A stretch of 64,000 nucleotides of DNA from Euclidia mi (GCA_944739405.2 OX123196.2:54660196-54724195), one strand, 5' to 3'. Counted from the first letter of the stretch, positions 35,823 to 48,065 are shown. A program made the numbers and translations. The notes: generated by a model not told the origin, from the sequence alone.

Positions 35823-36429
35823 TGTTTGAAATAGAATTAGTTTTTTATTATAAGTGAAATCGATATAGATCGATTGAGTAACATTTTGTTTAGTCTATTG
35901 AAAATTTCTGACAATGGTCACACTGAACTGTCACTTCGGTCTTCCGCTTGAAAAAGTTTTCTCGCCGGGTGTCGTCTCGTACGTAAAATATCGCCTTTTG
36001 AATTAACGCGAATTGAATTAAATTGAGTAAACCGTTTTGAACGCCGCCTGATCTAGTGCTGGCTACGGTAAATTGATTGTGAACTATTGATTGACATTTG
36101 TGAAAATTGTGAATCTGGTATCGACTTCCACGTGCCAACGTGTCCTGAAAACGTCGCGTTTGAAGCTTAATAGCTAAGTATAAGATACTTCATTCATTTA
36201 TTTTGGCCAATATACTTGTATGAATGTGTCTAATTTAGCTCAAGCCTGACATCAGCAAGGATAGCGGGTAAGTGAAACATAATATTGATATTGATTGATT
36301 TCAATTCATCACTGTGCAACGCAGTGCATTGTGTCTGGATCATTGTCTATCGTGGTCAGGTAGATGTATTACATCTTCCACTGCGCACTTCTGATACACC
36401 TTCCTGCCTGGCTACGGTAATTCTAGACA
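35823..36429 (+). repeat. BEL 3' LTR
   Basis: Begins TGTTTGAAATAG, ends TTCTAGACA, 607 bp, followed by AGTTC. An 82-codon minus-strand frame inside both LTRs is simply shared because the LTRs are copies of one another. Confidence 0.95.
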
Positions 36430-36649
36430 AGTTCACTGCTGGTCATTGTACGTTAGTAGAAATATTTAGCTACCATTACTACAAGGAGCTTTTTCTCATA
36501 CGATACATATTTTCTTTTACAAAAATTTTACGTCTTAATTATAGAATATTTATATTGAAAAGTCAAGTTTAAAACAATTTATTTCGACGTGGCAGAAAGG
36601 ATACACTTTTCTTGGAAAACAGAACAACTTTAAATTTATAACATAACAT

Positions 36650-36775
36650 AACTTCACGCCTTTTATCCCCGAAGGGGTAGGCAGTGATTTATTACACACC
36701 CACACTTCACCAGTTATGTTTCGGTCCCAATGTAATAGGGGACGAGCCTATTGCCATCTACCGGGCACATGGTTA
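36650..36775 (-). mobile_element. SINE family 2 fragment (minus)
   Basis: CTTTTATCCCCGAAGGGGTA and GGGGACGAGCCTATTGCCAT match the body and 3' half of 17640-17760; the tRNA-like head is missing. Confidence 0.7.
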
Positions 36776-37712
36776 AGCAAGCGATAATGAACATTTATAA
36801 TACACACATAGCTTGGAAAAGTCAAGGTGTGAATACTTTAAATTCACAGTTCCTTAAGCTGAATGTATTTGAAAAATAACTATATTTTTATGTCCACGTA
36901 GTTGGCTGTCCCTCTGTTAAAAGAAAAATATAATAGCATAATACTTGGCTTCGATCTCAGTCACCATTGTTCGCAAAGTGCAGGTATGGCCTGAGAATAA
37001 TAAAGCTAATCTCATTGTAATATCCAATATTCATAACAATAGTTTTGAAAATTTATATTCACTGGCGGTACCTAATTTATACTTAAATTTTGTTTGGAAA
37101 AGCGGACATTTTCTGAATGAAATAAATGACGTCAGTTATGCATCACTAAACTCAATAAAATTTGGCCACACAATGGGCAAATAGAGGCGAAGCAACGACT
37201 CTTGAATGACAATGAGAAGATAACGTATGAAGCTTTCAATTTTGAGAAAAAAAGTTGTCTTCTAGTGAAAAAAATACCTAAGGTAGTCTTATGTAGAGAG
37301 AAATATCATGTTCACTAAAACCACAGCAGCCCTTCTACAACATTAATTTTTGTCTACAATTTGCCTTGCTGTGTCAAATTTACATCGGTTGTTGTCACTA
37401 TGTCTCAACAATAAAGTAGCGAGGTATTAGGTAGACTGCCACGAGAAGGGTATTTTGTTTGGAATTGACGGCAACCATCGCTGTATACTCGGAAAAGTCG
37501 TGAAATATGCAATTGTTTGTTCCATCATACTTGTGATTTTAAACCGTTACACGATAAATTCTATAAGTCTCCATATTAAGTAGCAATAACGTACCAAGAA
37601 AACTGTCCCTATCTGCACCACTATCGTTCTTTCCCAACAACTAAGTATTCTGCTACAATACCCGATATCATCAAAGGCTTTTCGATTAACTAAAGCTTGA
37701 TAATGGCTGATG
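36776..37712. other. No recognised feature
   Basis: AT-rich; the 79-codon frame at 36945-37184 has no recognised motif. Confidence 0.5.
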
Positions 37713-38625
37713 GAAGGGGGATGTCATATCCCCGAAACTGTTTACCACTGCGCTGGAGGATGTTTTCAAGCTTCTGGACTGGAATGGACTCGGCATCAAC
37801 ATCAACGGCGAGTACATCACTCACCTTCGATTCGCAGACGATATCGTAGTCATGGCTGAGACCATGGAAGACCTAGGCACAATGCTCGATGGTCTCTGTA
37901 GAGTCTCCCAACAAGTAGGTCTTAAGATGAACATGGAAAAGACGAAAATCATGTCGAACGTCCATGTTGTACCTGCTCCTATTCAGGTTGGGAACTCTAC
38001 GCTCGAAGTTGTCGACAAGTATATCTACCTGGGACAAGTAGTCCAATTAGGTAGGTCCAACTTCGAGAAGGAGGTCAATCGTCGAATCCAACTCGGTTGG
38101 GCAGCGTTCGGGAAGCTACGACATATCTTCTCGTCCGATATCCCGCAGTGTCTCAAGACGAAAGTCTTTGACCAGTGTGTGTTGCCAGTGATGACTTACG
38201 GATCAGAGACGTGGTCGCTCACTATGGGCCTTATCAGAAGGCTCAAGGTCACTCAGAGGGCGATGGAGAGAGCTATGCTTGGAGTTTCCCTGCGAGGTTG
38301 AATCAGAAATGAGGAGATCCGCAGTAGAACCAAAGTCGCCGACATAGCTCTCCGGATAGCCAAGCTGAAGTGGCAGTGGGCAGGGCACATAGCTCGAAGA
38401 ACCGATGGCCGTTGGGGCAGAAAGGTTCTGGAGTGGCGGCCACGTACCGGACGACGCAGCAGAGGTAGGCCTCCCGCAAGGTGGACCGACGATCTTGTCA
38501 AGATCGCGGGAGGAGGTTGGATGCGGGCGGCTCAAGACCGGTCTGTCTGGAGAACCTTGGGGGAGGCCTATGTCCAGCGGTTTACGTCGTTTGGCTGATA
38601 TGGTGATGATGATGATAATGGCTCC
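37713..38625 (+). pseudogene. 5'-truncated RTE-like LINE, RT C-terminal half
   Basis: Coding begins abruptly with GDVISPKLFTTALEDVF, the start of RT palm block found in RTE-type elements, then HLRFADDIVVM (catalytic FADD near 37830), GLKMNMEKTKIMSN, YIYLGQVV, and a thumb with VLPVMTYGSETWSLT. After an in-frame TGA at 38299-38301 (an arginine position in this family, CGA to TGA) the frame continues with LKWQWAGHIARR, RPPARWTDDLVKIAGGGWM and ends at TGA 38596-38598. The tail gatgatgatgataatgg is the usual RTE-type short 3' end. Endonuclease and N-terminal RT are absent, as expected of incomplete reverse transcription. Confidence 0.88.
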
Positions 38626-39690
38626 TGTGCCGGACACGGTCATTAAATCAAAAACTTTGTACGGATAGCCGGCATTGTGTTTGTATGCCTTCGAAAATAT
38701 TGTTCGATACTTATCTCTTATTGTAAGAATTTTGCGTTTTCCGTTTAGGAACTGTTGCGGGCGTAGTTGAGTGAAGACGCATTAGGGCTCTTGTAGACAG
38801 TAGGTTTATTTATATAAATTGCTTTCTTTATTTATTTGGGAGGTTTTAGACTGGATGAACAGTATTCTAACAATTGTTTCGACTATTTCTCTAAAGCAGT
38901 AGTACAATAAAGTTAGCAAGCTGTTGCCCGTACAAACAATATTAATTTTTCCTCGCTTCACTCACGTGAAGGCGTTTACATCGATATCAACAATTATGAG
39001 ATCTTACATAATATAGAGCTAAGTACAATGGGCAAAACAATTATCGCACAATGCGATTCATATCAGGCAACCTTTGGAAATATACTTGGTAGAAAAAAGT
39101 GGTAGCTGTAGGTGTACCACTTATAATAATAATTACAAGCAAGCTATAACTCACAACACATTTTGCTTTCGAAAACTCTGTGGTGACTTTTTGCGTGGCT
39201 GAGGGTCATTGATGGTCACCCCCTGAGCTTACAGTTTGCTTGATATTAAGCCGTGGGCTTTGGTTTTTCCTACCGTACAGGATTTTCCTTGTCCCGACTA
39301 TAAAAAGACGTGATGTCAGAGATGCGTTGATAAGTTCTTTCTAAAGTACGTTGGATTTTTATCCCTCATGGATAAGAAGTAATTATGAAAGTTAAGTGTG
39401 TGTGTATGGCTGCGTAATAGTTCTGAGTAACTTTCAGGGTCAACGACGTAGCTAATCTTATGATCATGTTCGTTTCTTTATGGGAAGTGTTCAATGGTGT
39501 GCTTGTCTCGTCAAGCAAATAATTGTCCAGTGCGCATTGGACTTGTATCAGTATCTAAGGGGCAAAATTAGCGCGAATCGGTCTAAAAATAAAACACATT
39601 TTTTTGAACAAGAAGAACAATTTTTTATCATGCCGCGCCTCGCCAGTGCGAAGCTGTTGCGAGGTCAATACCTTATACAAACATACATAT
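38626..39690. other. No recognised feature
   Basis: AT-rich, no coding or repeat signature recognised. Confidence 0.5.
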
Positions 39691-39696
39691 AAAGAC

Positions 39697-40125
39697 TCAC
39701 GCCTGTTTCCCAGAGGGGTAGGCAGAGACTACGGAACGCCATTTGCAACGATCCTGACATATCTTTATTGCTTCATTCACTCCCATCAAATGCCTCATGC
39801 ATGCTCTTTTATTTAGGGTACTTCTAGTCTTTCCTGTTTTAAGGATGTCTCCAATCTGGTCAGAGAACGTCCGTCTATGTCTTCCCCGTTGGCCTGTCCC
39901 ATTCACACTTGCCTAATATATCTCCCTGGTCAGTTTTTCGTCATCCACCCTCTCCATGTGCCCAAACCATCTTAGCATAACTTACTCGATGCTTGTCACT
40001 TCATCTTCTTTTACAACACAATACTCTCTTATCACACAATTACTAACTCTGTCATTCAAAGACACGCCACACATACTTCTCAGTGCTCTCATTTCTACAG
40101 CATTTATTCTACTTTCAACATAAGT
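39697..40125 (-). pseudogene. LINE C-terminal fragment (minus)
   Basis: One minus frame from about 40121 to 39697 reads ESRINAVEMRALRSMCGVS, NDRVSNCVIREYCVV, VMLRWFGHMERVDDEKL, GQRGRHRRTFSDQIGDILK and ends KWRSVVSAYPSGKQA. This is the C-terminal tail that follows the RT in several insect LINEs (the RWFGH and final SAYPSGK blocks). In-frame stops occur near 39970 and 39918. The RT proper is missing. I do not assign a clade. Confidence 0.75.
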
Positions 40126-40129
40126 GTAG

Positions 40130-41830
40130 GTACTAACACCCCTCTGTCCATACCTAATCGTGCCTTTTTGGACACGTTTTGGCTGTTCATAAACGTTTTC
40201 AGAGCTCCACTCACTCTATTACCTGCATTAACTCTTCTTCAATACCTTTTAACATCTAATAATACGCCGAAGGGAACGTTTATGGGAAAAGCACATATTT
40301 AATCTACAAACTCATCAAATCCCAAAAGACACTCGAGTGGCTTAAGCAAATTCAAACATTACTTTAGAGTTCAAAGTTGAATATAAAATATTTTTCTTTA
40401 TCTTCGATTTCGACATGGACATTTTTACAATGAATTTCCTAAAACAACATTTGTGAATCCAAATATTTTTTCTTAGTGAAAGGAAATATTAATTTTATTG
40501 GGGCCAAAGGAATAATATCGGCAAAGAGGCTTATAAAGGAAAAATGTCTTCCGATTTCTTCATCGAGAATTGCCAAGTTCAAAGTAAGATAGTACAATTT
40601 AATTATAGACGCAATTCTTTTCAAAGTGCGGATAAAGATAAAATTAATAAAGTTTACCTTTTAAAGTACGTATAAAATGGCGCACATGGATTGGTGACGA
40701 AAATTTCGAGCTAGGCTACAAGTTAAGCTAGGCACTTTGACTTTTGTACCGTTCATATGGTATGGTATTATTTTTATCTAGAGTAAGTATACTGATGTGC
40801 GATTTATGCATAACTTTTCATATAATACAAATAATGATATCGCAGCACCACTTATTTATAATTTAACGCGACTTTATACACTAAAGCATTTCAATGTTTT
40901 GTTGTTTATTTATTCAATGGACACAAAGTGATATCGTATACTGTATACAAATTGCCACAAGATATTTTAATTTTCCTTGGTAACTACACACAGATACGGA
41001 AATGAGCAAAGGAAGATGATGTAAGTAATCGCAAAGCTTGCCAATTACGTTTCCTTTCCATTTCAATTCACAAATAGCCACATATAAAACATAATATATT
41101 ACACATATCGCATTTTTAACAAATAAACGAATTACATTTTATTTCACATTACTCTCACCAAGAAAACGAGGAATACACATCAAAGGAATGCGCTAAAGTA
41201 TGATTACCCACTCCATGAATACACCACACTGTGCGCTTTATGTGGGATATATATGCCGAAAATTTTATTGCGTGGCCGGCGTAGGGTATTTTACTGCATC
41301 GAATGTTGTCAGTTCGGTCCACACACGTGACAAAAATTTGCTCAAACCATATTTTCTGTGTTCCTCTGTGTGGTTTTTGTATTTGATAGCTGTGTGTTTG
41401 TGCCTTTTTCTGCGATATAATATTATATTGTTAGAGTGGAAACTGCCTTTTCAATAAAAACTGATAGAAACTAAGTATTAATGCCTATTGGTTTATTACT
41501 AGTTTGTTTAGTGTCGTGTACTAAAAAGTCGTAGTAGAAGCATTAATAAGCACCACATGCTTTAAGATCTTCTGATCCATTCTATTCAATAGAACACCAA
41601 CTTTTAAATTTTATGAGACTGCGTGCGTAATTGAGACATTATTGCACACTGGTGATTAATGGTAACATACCATTAATTTTCTACAGAGCGCTTTTACTTT
41701 TTTCTCTCGGCTAAAACATCATAACAACAATACCGAACCAGCGAGATTGAAAATGCTTTAGCCCTTGAACATTCATGCTGAGAAGAAACCAGAGTCCAAT
41801 TGAATGCTAATTTATTTTGTAAATAAATAA
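40130..41830. other. No recognised feature
   Basis: AT-rich; the 85-codon frame at 41200-41457 shows no recognised motif. Confidence 0.5.
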
Positions 41831-41836
41831 TTCTTC

Positions 41837-42166
41837 TCTATTCCCAGAATCGTGGTGATACTACTCTCAGAACTTTGGTGACACGATTATTTTCGGAAGA
41901 AGAATTCTCTTTGATGCCAACTCAATTTTTTTTTATAAATGTCAGGAGTCTTTCCATTCGAGTTTCTGGGCGCGTAAAAATTGGCCTTCTAACGAAAACG
42001 TTCTATTCCCAGAATCGTGGTGATACTACTCTCAGAACTTTGGTGACACGATTATTTTCGGAAGAAGAATTCTCTTTGATGCCAACTCAATTTTTTTTTA
42101 TAAATGTCAGGAGTCTTTCCATTCGAGTTTCTGGGCGCGTAAAAATTGGCCTTCTAACGAAAACGT
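41837..42166 (+). repeat. Perfect 165-bp tandem duplication
   Basis: Two copies starting TCTATTCCCAGAATCG at 41837 and 42002 are identical as far as I can read. Because 165 is a multiple of three, an open frame (41875-42252) repeats the same 55 residues; there is no independent evidence that it is translated. Confidence 0.9.
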
Positions 42167-42169
42167 CTA

Positions 42170-43084
42170 TGTTCCAGACTCGCTTGATCTTACAACCTCT
42201 CAACCTTTCAAAATTGCACATTGTGTTAGTGAATAACAAAATAAATCTTTAAGCTTTGAATATTTTTCACTTCGGGAATAATGAAGTGTGTCTAAATGTT
42301 GAGAAAACTACGTACCAAAAGGTTTTAGAGTAGCAATAAGTGAAAAGGGTTTGTTGAAGTTTTCTTTCTACACAGGAGTGAATTTGTTGTTACATACTGT
42401 ACGGTTTTACTTGTTTGGGGACATTTTGTTATTTTTACCCTTTGAGGATATAGTAGGACTAGCTAGTAAAACTCCCGCTTTTGAAACTTTTTGAAGGCTT
42501 TGGTGACCGGTAAGGAAATTTATTTTAATATTTTAGAGAGCTGTTACTGAAATAAAATAAACCAAATTGGGCTTGAGATTCAATCATTGTTAGCATCAAC
42601 TAGTCATGGGTTCAATTTCCAGCATATTCTAAAGCTCGCTTTACAAAGAACATCAGGCTTATCACAAAAATGAACACACTTTAGCTAAACGATTTGGATT
42701 ACTGAACTTTTGACGAACAGGTCCCAAAACCCTAGAGCCACCTGTTGAGGTGTGACTGTCTTGAAATAAGACAAATAGCAACCATGTCAGAATATTTTAT
42801 TGTATTGCTGTATACTTACGTATAGAACAGCAATACAACAAGTATTCATACATATGGGTGCGATCTGCCAACCTAAACGATGCCGGTAGTTTTTCAACTG
42901 AAATACTTTCATTATTCAAGACTTCAAGAACCACTTTTACAGATACTATTTTGTATGCAAAGTCTGCGATGCTATTACTTATTTTCAAACTTGCTCAGTC
43001 ATCAGCACGTTATTACTTGTTACAGCAAAGAAAATATAATAATATAATATTCTTTCACATACACAAATGCCATCTAGTTCCAAA
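42170..43084. other. No recognised feature
   Basis: AT-rich, nothing recognised. Confidence 0.5.
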
Positions 43085-43261
43085 CTAGATAATGGATAAA
43101 CATACATATACTCGTATAAGTATACATAGAAACACCCAGGCCTAGACAAAAATCCATGTTCATGTACATAAATGTTAGACTTAAACGGGCCTCGAATCTG
43201 CGACCTTCGGCGTGGCAGTTGTTTACGCTCCCGCTCCGCCACCGCGTCGTCATAGTAGATC
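43085..43261 (-). mobile_element. tRNA-derived SINE, family 1 (minus copy)
   Basis: On the minus strand the head reads GGTGGCGGAGCGGG (A box) and CGCAGATTCGAGGCC (B box), then CATGGATTTTTGTCTAGG and GGGTGTTTCTATGTATAC and a gtttatccattat end. It is the best preserved family 1 copy in the window. Confidence 0.72.
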
Positions 43262-44460
43262 ACATATAAACTAATTCAATAGTAAAAAAAACTGTAAAAG
43301 CCATCCATATTTGTACAAGCGGATGAACTGCAGTCTGCACATCCACATTGATGCACCATGCAATATTGACACAATACAAGTAATATTCATGCGAGTGCTT
43401 TCATTATATTTGCTTCAACGACTGCGTTTGCGTATTTGTATTGCTCGTTCGGATAGCCATGTGCTATGTTTGACAAGGGATATGGTTAAATTGAAAAAAC
43501 AAACGGTAAGTTTGTTTAAACATTAAATGGTTAGTGGTAAATATATTTTCTCAACAAATCGTAAGAAACAAGATCCAATTTTCGATAAAACATTCATACA
43601 TAGCCTGAAATGTAGAGACCAATGTGATCAATTAACTATCCTCCACGGACACTCGAAGATCAATTCTTTTGTTAACCCTAAACTCGAATTCAACAAATAT
43701 ATTTGTCGCTTGTCGAAGAGCAGGTGTTTTTGTTTTCTTGTACGATATTCCTTATACATAACTATGTAGTTATACAAATGTACATACATTCTATAAATGT
43801 GTGGTTGTTCCTGAGTGCGAATAAACTTTATATTGCATGTTGTGGTATTTGTGGGACCCGGAACCTTTTTTCCGGTACGCTGCTCACCCATTTCATGGAT
43901 TTACAAAGGTGAAGTTAGATTTTAAGTCTCGAATTGCTGGGTGCATTTTAAGCGTTCAAAATGTATAATTAGAATAACTATAATATCAGTCCGGTCTAAA
44001 AATCCCACTGCTCACGGGTCTCATCTCACTACTAAGAGCCACAGTTGGAGTGCGGATTGGTAATTATCATTGTAAAAACAGCACATGTATATTGATGCAT
44101 GTGACAGTTGATAAAACATCGAAAAAGAGCAGTCTTTTTCGAACAGTTTTTGCCCATTCGTTCTCGCCCTTTGTGGTTTGTCTATATTGTCGGACTTTCG
44201 GTTGACATGGTAAATCCAACGACATTTTACGCGTTTATTTGTTTGTTGACTATCGGTTTAGACAGCCAGAAGTAAGGTATGATGGTACGTCACTCTGTAT
44301 GCCCGACATTTCCGACGTTTCAGTGGCATACCTGATATTTAAGCAAATAGCCAGCGGCCTGGAAAAGGTATATCAAGCTGTTTTGGTGTTAAACCGACGT
44401 GCCTATGAGTTTGAAATGGTGGAACAGGGATTGAAACGTGACGAAAAGGTTTATGGAATG
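43262..44460. other. No recognised feature
   Basis: AT-rich, with unconvincing 70-80 codon frames on both strands. Confidence 0.5.
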
Positions 44461-44468
44461 TTCTTTTT

Positions 44469-45130
44469 AGGGTTCCGTAGTCCACAAGGAACCCTTATAG
44501 TTTCGTCATGTCCGTCCGTCTGTCCGTCCGCATCCTAGCTCAAAGACGCCTGGTGCTAGAAAGTTGATATTTGACATGAATATAGACAAACTATATTGCA
44601 ACAAAACTGTAGAATAAAATTCAGGAAAATATTTTTTTTAATGTTATCTCCCCTACATATATGGTGAGGTTGATTTTTTTTTTGGTGGAGTACCCCATTG
44701 TGTGGGGTATCATTGGATAGGTTGTAAAAAAATATTATTAGTTTGCTCAAATCATTTTTCGATCAAGTGATTGGTTTGTCAAATATCAAGCTTTGAAGTG
44801 AAAAAAATTGTTAGACTCAAGTGTCCCCCCCCTCTGCCAGCTAAACTATTAATTTGGAAGAGTTGAAAAAAATCACAAATTTAGTACATATAACGAATTT
44901 AAAAGGAAAACTATCACGGCTAAGTAGCCATCACTAGTTTACGAGTAATCGTCGGTTAAGTTATAAATACCTATTTCTGACAGTTTACATTCGGAGCGCT
45001 GGCTTAATCTTAAAGATGCCTGTTTTTAGTCCCATGTGAAACAGAAGTTATGATCAATAATGGCCATTATGGGCAACTACGGAACCCTACATTGCGCGTG
45101 GCCCGACACGCACTTGGCCGGTTTTTTTTT
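44469..45130. mobile_element. Non-autonomous element with AGGGTTCCGTAGT ends
   Basis: AGGGTTCCGTAGT at 44469-44481 and its inverse ACTACGGAACCCT at 45076-45088 bracket about 620 bp. CCGTCCGTCTGTCCGTCCG follows the left copy, and GGCCCGACACGCACTTGGCC plus a T run follows the right one. No transposase frame. The terminal repeats sit slightly inside the conserved block, so the true ends are uncertain. Confidence 0.5.
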
Positions 45131-45980
45131 ATTTACCTGTTCATTTTATGAATAGCTAATTAACCTTGTTTGTATCAATTTTAAAAGGATTTACGGAGGT
45201 CTTGCTTTATTTTGTTTTTATTTAAAATAGGGCACGTTTTCAAAAGTTTGACAAGTGAGATTACATGCACGTGTAGTAAGCAAAGTATCGTGGTAACTGG
45301 ATCCTGATATAACTTGTCACTGACGAAACACATGATGCTACTTAACTTTACTAGTATAGCGCATTCAGCCGTCATAGCGCGTCCTATCAAATATGATTTC
45401 ATCAATGCAATGACGTCCAAAACCTGAACAATCTGAAGACCAGTTCGCGAAATTATATTTATTCAAAATGCAGTTTCGCTCTAGTCTCAACTTACATCGC
45501 AAATGGTATTTACCTAAATTAACTGATACTTGAATGATATTCTGACAAGATCTTAAATTGAACAAAATGCCAAACTATGTGTCAACATCGAACCATATGA
45601 TTGTGTCAAATAAGACGATAATGACATTACGTGTAGCAGAACATCTTATAATATAAGCAAAACACCAATTTTTGTGAGTCAATACAAAATCAAATCACAT
45701 TTTGATCAAAATAGTGTCATTGTTGTCAAAATACGAGAATCGGCCTTCAGTTTACTGTTTACGCTCGTATTGCGCTCTAGTGCCGTAACTTGGCAATAAT
45801 CTTTGCATACATCATATCACATATTGCTTCGAAGCTACTATTTGTGGTTGAAGCAAGTTGTCCGTATGCAGATGGATAAGAATGTTGTAACACTCGGATT
45901 ATGGTTGTGATATAAGTTATTGAATTCTCGGGCTAGCGTAATCAACAAGAATTATTCAGGTTCTTATAGGTATAGTACCA
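45131..45980. other. No recognised feature
   Basis: AT-rich; minus-strand frames at 45181-45565 have no family motif. Confidence 0.5.
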
Positions 45981-45984
45981 GATT

Positions 45985-46110
45985 TCTCCCGTGGATCCGA
46001 TGGCGTGAATAATACACCAAAACCTTCCTCAAGAATACCACTACCTATTTTTGAAAACCGTACAAAAATCTATTCTGTCGTTTATCGAGTTCAAACAATC
46101 AGATAGGACG
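45985..46110 (-). repeat. Dispersed repeat, family L, fragment (minus)
   Basis: ACACCAAAACCTTCCTCAAG and CGTACAAAAATC..tcgtttatcg are the reverse of family L phrases at 440-480 and 3400-3450. Confidence 0.5.
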
Positions 46111-46139
46111 CGGCTGGGATGTCTATTTATCTAATTCTA

Positions 46140-46335
46140 ATATATCAAGCTGAAGAGTTTGTTCGTTGCTTGAACGAATCTCTGGAACTACTGATCCGAT
46201 TTTCAAAAAATATTTCACTGTCAGATAGCCCTCTTATCGAGGAAAGTTATAGGCTATATAACATCGCGCTATGAGCCACGGGAGCGAAGCAGTACCCTTA
46301 AATAACGTGGGTGTAACCGCGGGTTCATCGAGTAA
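46140..46335 (+). repeat. Dispersed repeat, family S (unbroken copy)
   Basis: AAGCTGAAGAGTTTGTT, ATCTCTGGAACTACTG, CTTATCGAGGAAAGTTATAG and CCCTTAAATAACGT appear in order and match the halves at 5690-5731 and 11691-11815, showing the sequence as it was before the LTR element arrived. Confidence 0.65.
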
Positions 46336-46854
46336 TATGTATAATTGTATAATATATACATTCCAATAAACCTTACCGTATTCACAAATCATAAGCGTAT
46401 CGTATACATAGCGATATGGAGAAAAACAAACAGGAAAAATACATATTAATTATCTATAGTGCCCACTCCAACTAATAGGTTAACATTTACTAGCATCTGT
46501 GTCTGCATTTCCATATCTTTGTATTCGCTATGTGCGAAGTACATGGTGGGGGTATAGTAAAGCGATCGCAGCGCTTGCCGTGGCAGAAATACGCAAAATC
46601 CGGGAAAGTAAAGTCTATTTGCACGGAGTTCGTAATAAATATAAAAATTTTAATTGCATAATAGTAGATGTTGTTGTGTTGTAAACTGCAATATTAACGG
46701 CAGAAATAATCGGTGTAAGTTCTATATATTTCTTACATCGGACTGCAAATAAAATCAAAGAAATAAATGGATAGATGCTACTGTAAGAAGGAGTAAGTAA
46801 GCGAAATAACCTTTAAATATGATCAATTTAATTTGCGATATATTTTATGTGATA
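46336..46854. other. No recognised feature
   Basis: AT-rich, nothing recognised. Confidence 0.5.
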
Positions 46855-46879
46855 TTTATTATTGTCTTTATTATTTTAG

Positions 46880-47765
46880 TGTTGATGGGTTGCCAAGATA
46901 TCCCAATCCCAAACCTGACGACACAATTTGCAGTGAACATTTTATGGGAAACAAATAATCAGACGCGGAAGAAAGTCGGAGTTATGCTCCCACAATATTT
47001 CCTGAAATATATTGAAAGAGGAAGGTTAATAATTCACAGGTCCTAGCTAGATATACACGCTAACATGCTTGACAAAACGAAGAACCATGAAAGTCTCAGA
47101 TACCACATCAAGTTAAACAATAATTGAAGAAGGAAGTGAATTAAATCAAACTCAACCTCTTGTGGTTGATCAAGGATCTCAAGTCAATATGTTTTCTGAA
47201 TCGAAATTAAGAGACAACTTTTATTTGTATTAGATTCATTTATATTGATCACTGTGATGCTGAAATCCAAGTGGATATAACAAGAACATCAAGAATTGTA
47301 ATGACAAATAATTCAAGAAAGAGAGATAAAAGCTGTTGCACTGACGAAAAATCTTATGAGGATCAATCTACTGAAACAAAAAGCCAAGAATATGTTGGTA
47401 TATCATCAATAAAAAATGATCAAGAATTCTTAGATCTTGCTGGTGTGTCATTTAGCAATTTTAAGTTTTTATTAATAAGATTAACTATTAAAAAATGTAC
47501 AGTTTCCATTAAAAAGGACTTATAATTTTTTTGATAAAAATGAAAACTGGCTTGACATTTTCAGCATTGAGTGTATTATTTGATGTACGCAGAACCACAA
47601 TCTCACGAATATTTCATTTGATCTTACAAAATCTGGCTTGTGCAGCTACTAATTTAATATTTTGGCCGAATAGAGCCACCGTACAAGCAACAAAGCCCGA
47701 GTGTTTCAGTCCAGATTACATCAATACAAGAGTTACCAACTGAATTCCGAATTGAAATACCGACA
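46880..47765 (+). pseudogene. Broken THAP / DDE-type transposase
   Basis: Three pieces in one order. (1) 46896-47005: RYPNPKPDDTICSEHFMGN, interrupted by TAA at 46956-46958, then SYAPTIFP: the C-terminal half of a THAP zinc finger (Cys and His of CSEHF, and the final A-P motif). It follows a pyrimidine-rich stretch ending TTATTTTAG at 46879, a plausible splice acceptor. (2) 47270-47525: acidic linker then DQEFLDLAGVSFSNFKFL. (3) 47531-47743: LTFSALSVLFDVRRTTISRI, a helix-turn-helix of the kind that precedes DDE_Tnp_4 domains, then a shift, with EFRIEIPTAVDD-like residues readable at 47740-47785. The DDE catalytic core is missing. THAP plus this helix-turn-helix points to a Harbinger-like or related DNA transposon; superfamily is inferred. 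Confidence 0.7.
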
Positions 47766-47789
47766 GCAGTGGATGATCGTTTATAGTAA

Positions 47790-48060
47790 AAATACCACTT
47801 GTCATCTTTTTATTTATCTTTAATTTACTATATTTACTAGCAAGCATAAAATACTGATATGTCATAATTTGGCATAATCCCGGACAGTTGTGCATGCTAG
47901 GTGGCGCTGCTGTCGTGCACACAGCAACATTATTATCTGGAATACAAAACTGTCGAGGGGAATAAATTACCGTGGTACCATTGTTATTCTATGGGTTTTA
48001 GTTGATAGTGCCTTGTGGTTCTATAGTCTAGTTATTTCTTGCGTATCTAGGTTTTTGGGC
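47790..48060. other. No recognised feature
   Basis: AT-rich, under 300 bp, nothing seen. Confidence 0.5.
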
Positions 48061-48065
48061 TAATG

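Larger units (their letters stand above)
28893..36429 (+). mobile_element. BEL/Pao LTR retrotransposon, structurally complete
   Basis: Full architecture: 5' LTR, primer-site candidate, leader, gag, pol (protease, RT, RNase H, integrase), polypurine tract and 3' LTR. AGTTC lies directly outside both ends (28888-28892 and 36430-36434), the 5-bp duplication expected of BEL/Pao integrases. LTRs differ by roughly eight substitutions, a 2-bp and a ~36-bp indel, so the insertion is fairly recent. There is no env frame between pol and the 3' LTR. Three breaks in pol mean this copy cannot make a complete integrase, although another copy could supply proteins. Internal base composition is richer in G and C than the flanks, as expected for an element that was recently under coding selection. 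Confidence 0.95.

Noticed and set aside
28959..36138. 82-codon minus-strand frame found twice (28959-29207 and 35890-36138), nearly identical
   Set aside because: Both lie in the two LTRs of one BEL element, so the identity comes from LTR duplication and not from coding selection.
41875..42252. 125-codon frame with an internal 55-residue repeat
   Set aside because: Explained by a 165-bp tandem duplication whose length is a multiple of three; no family motif.
44239..44538. 99-codon plus-strand frame
   Set aside because: Its last third is a translation of the dispersed AGGGTTCCGTAGT element, and the first part has no motif.
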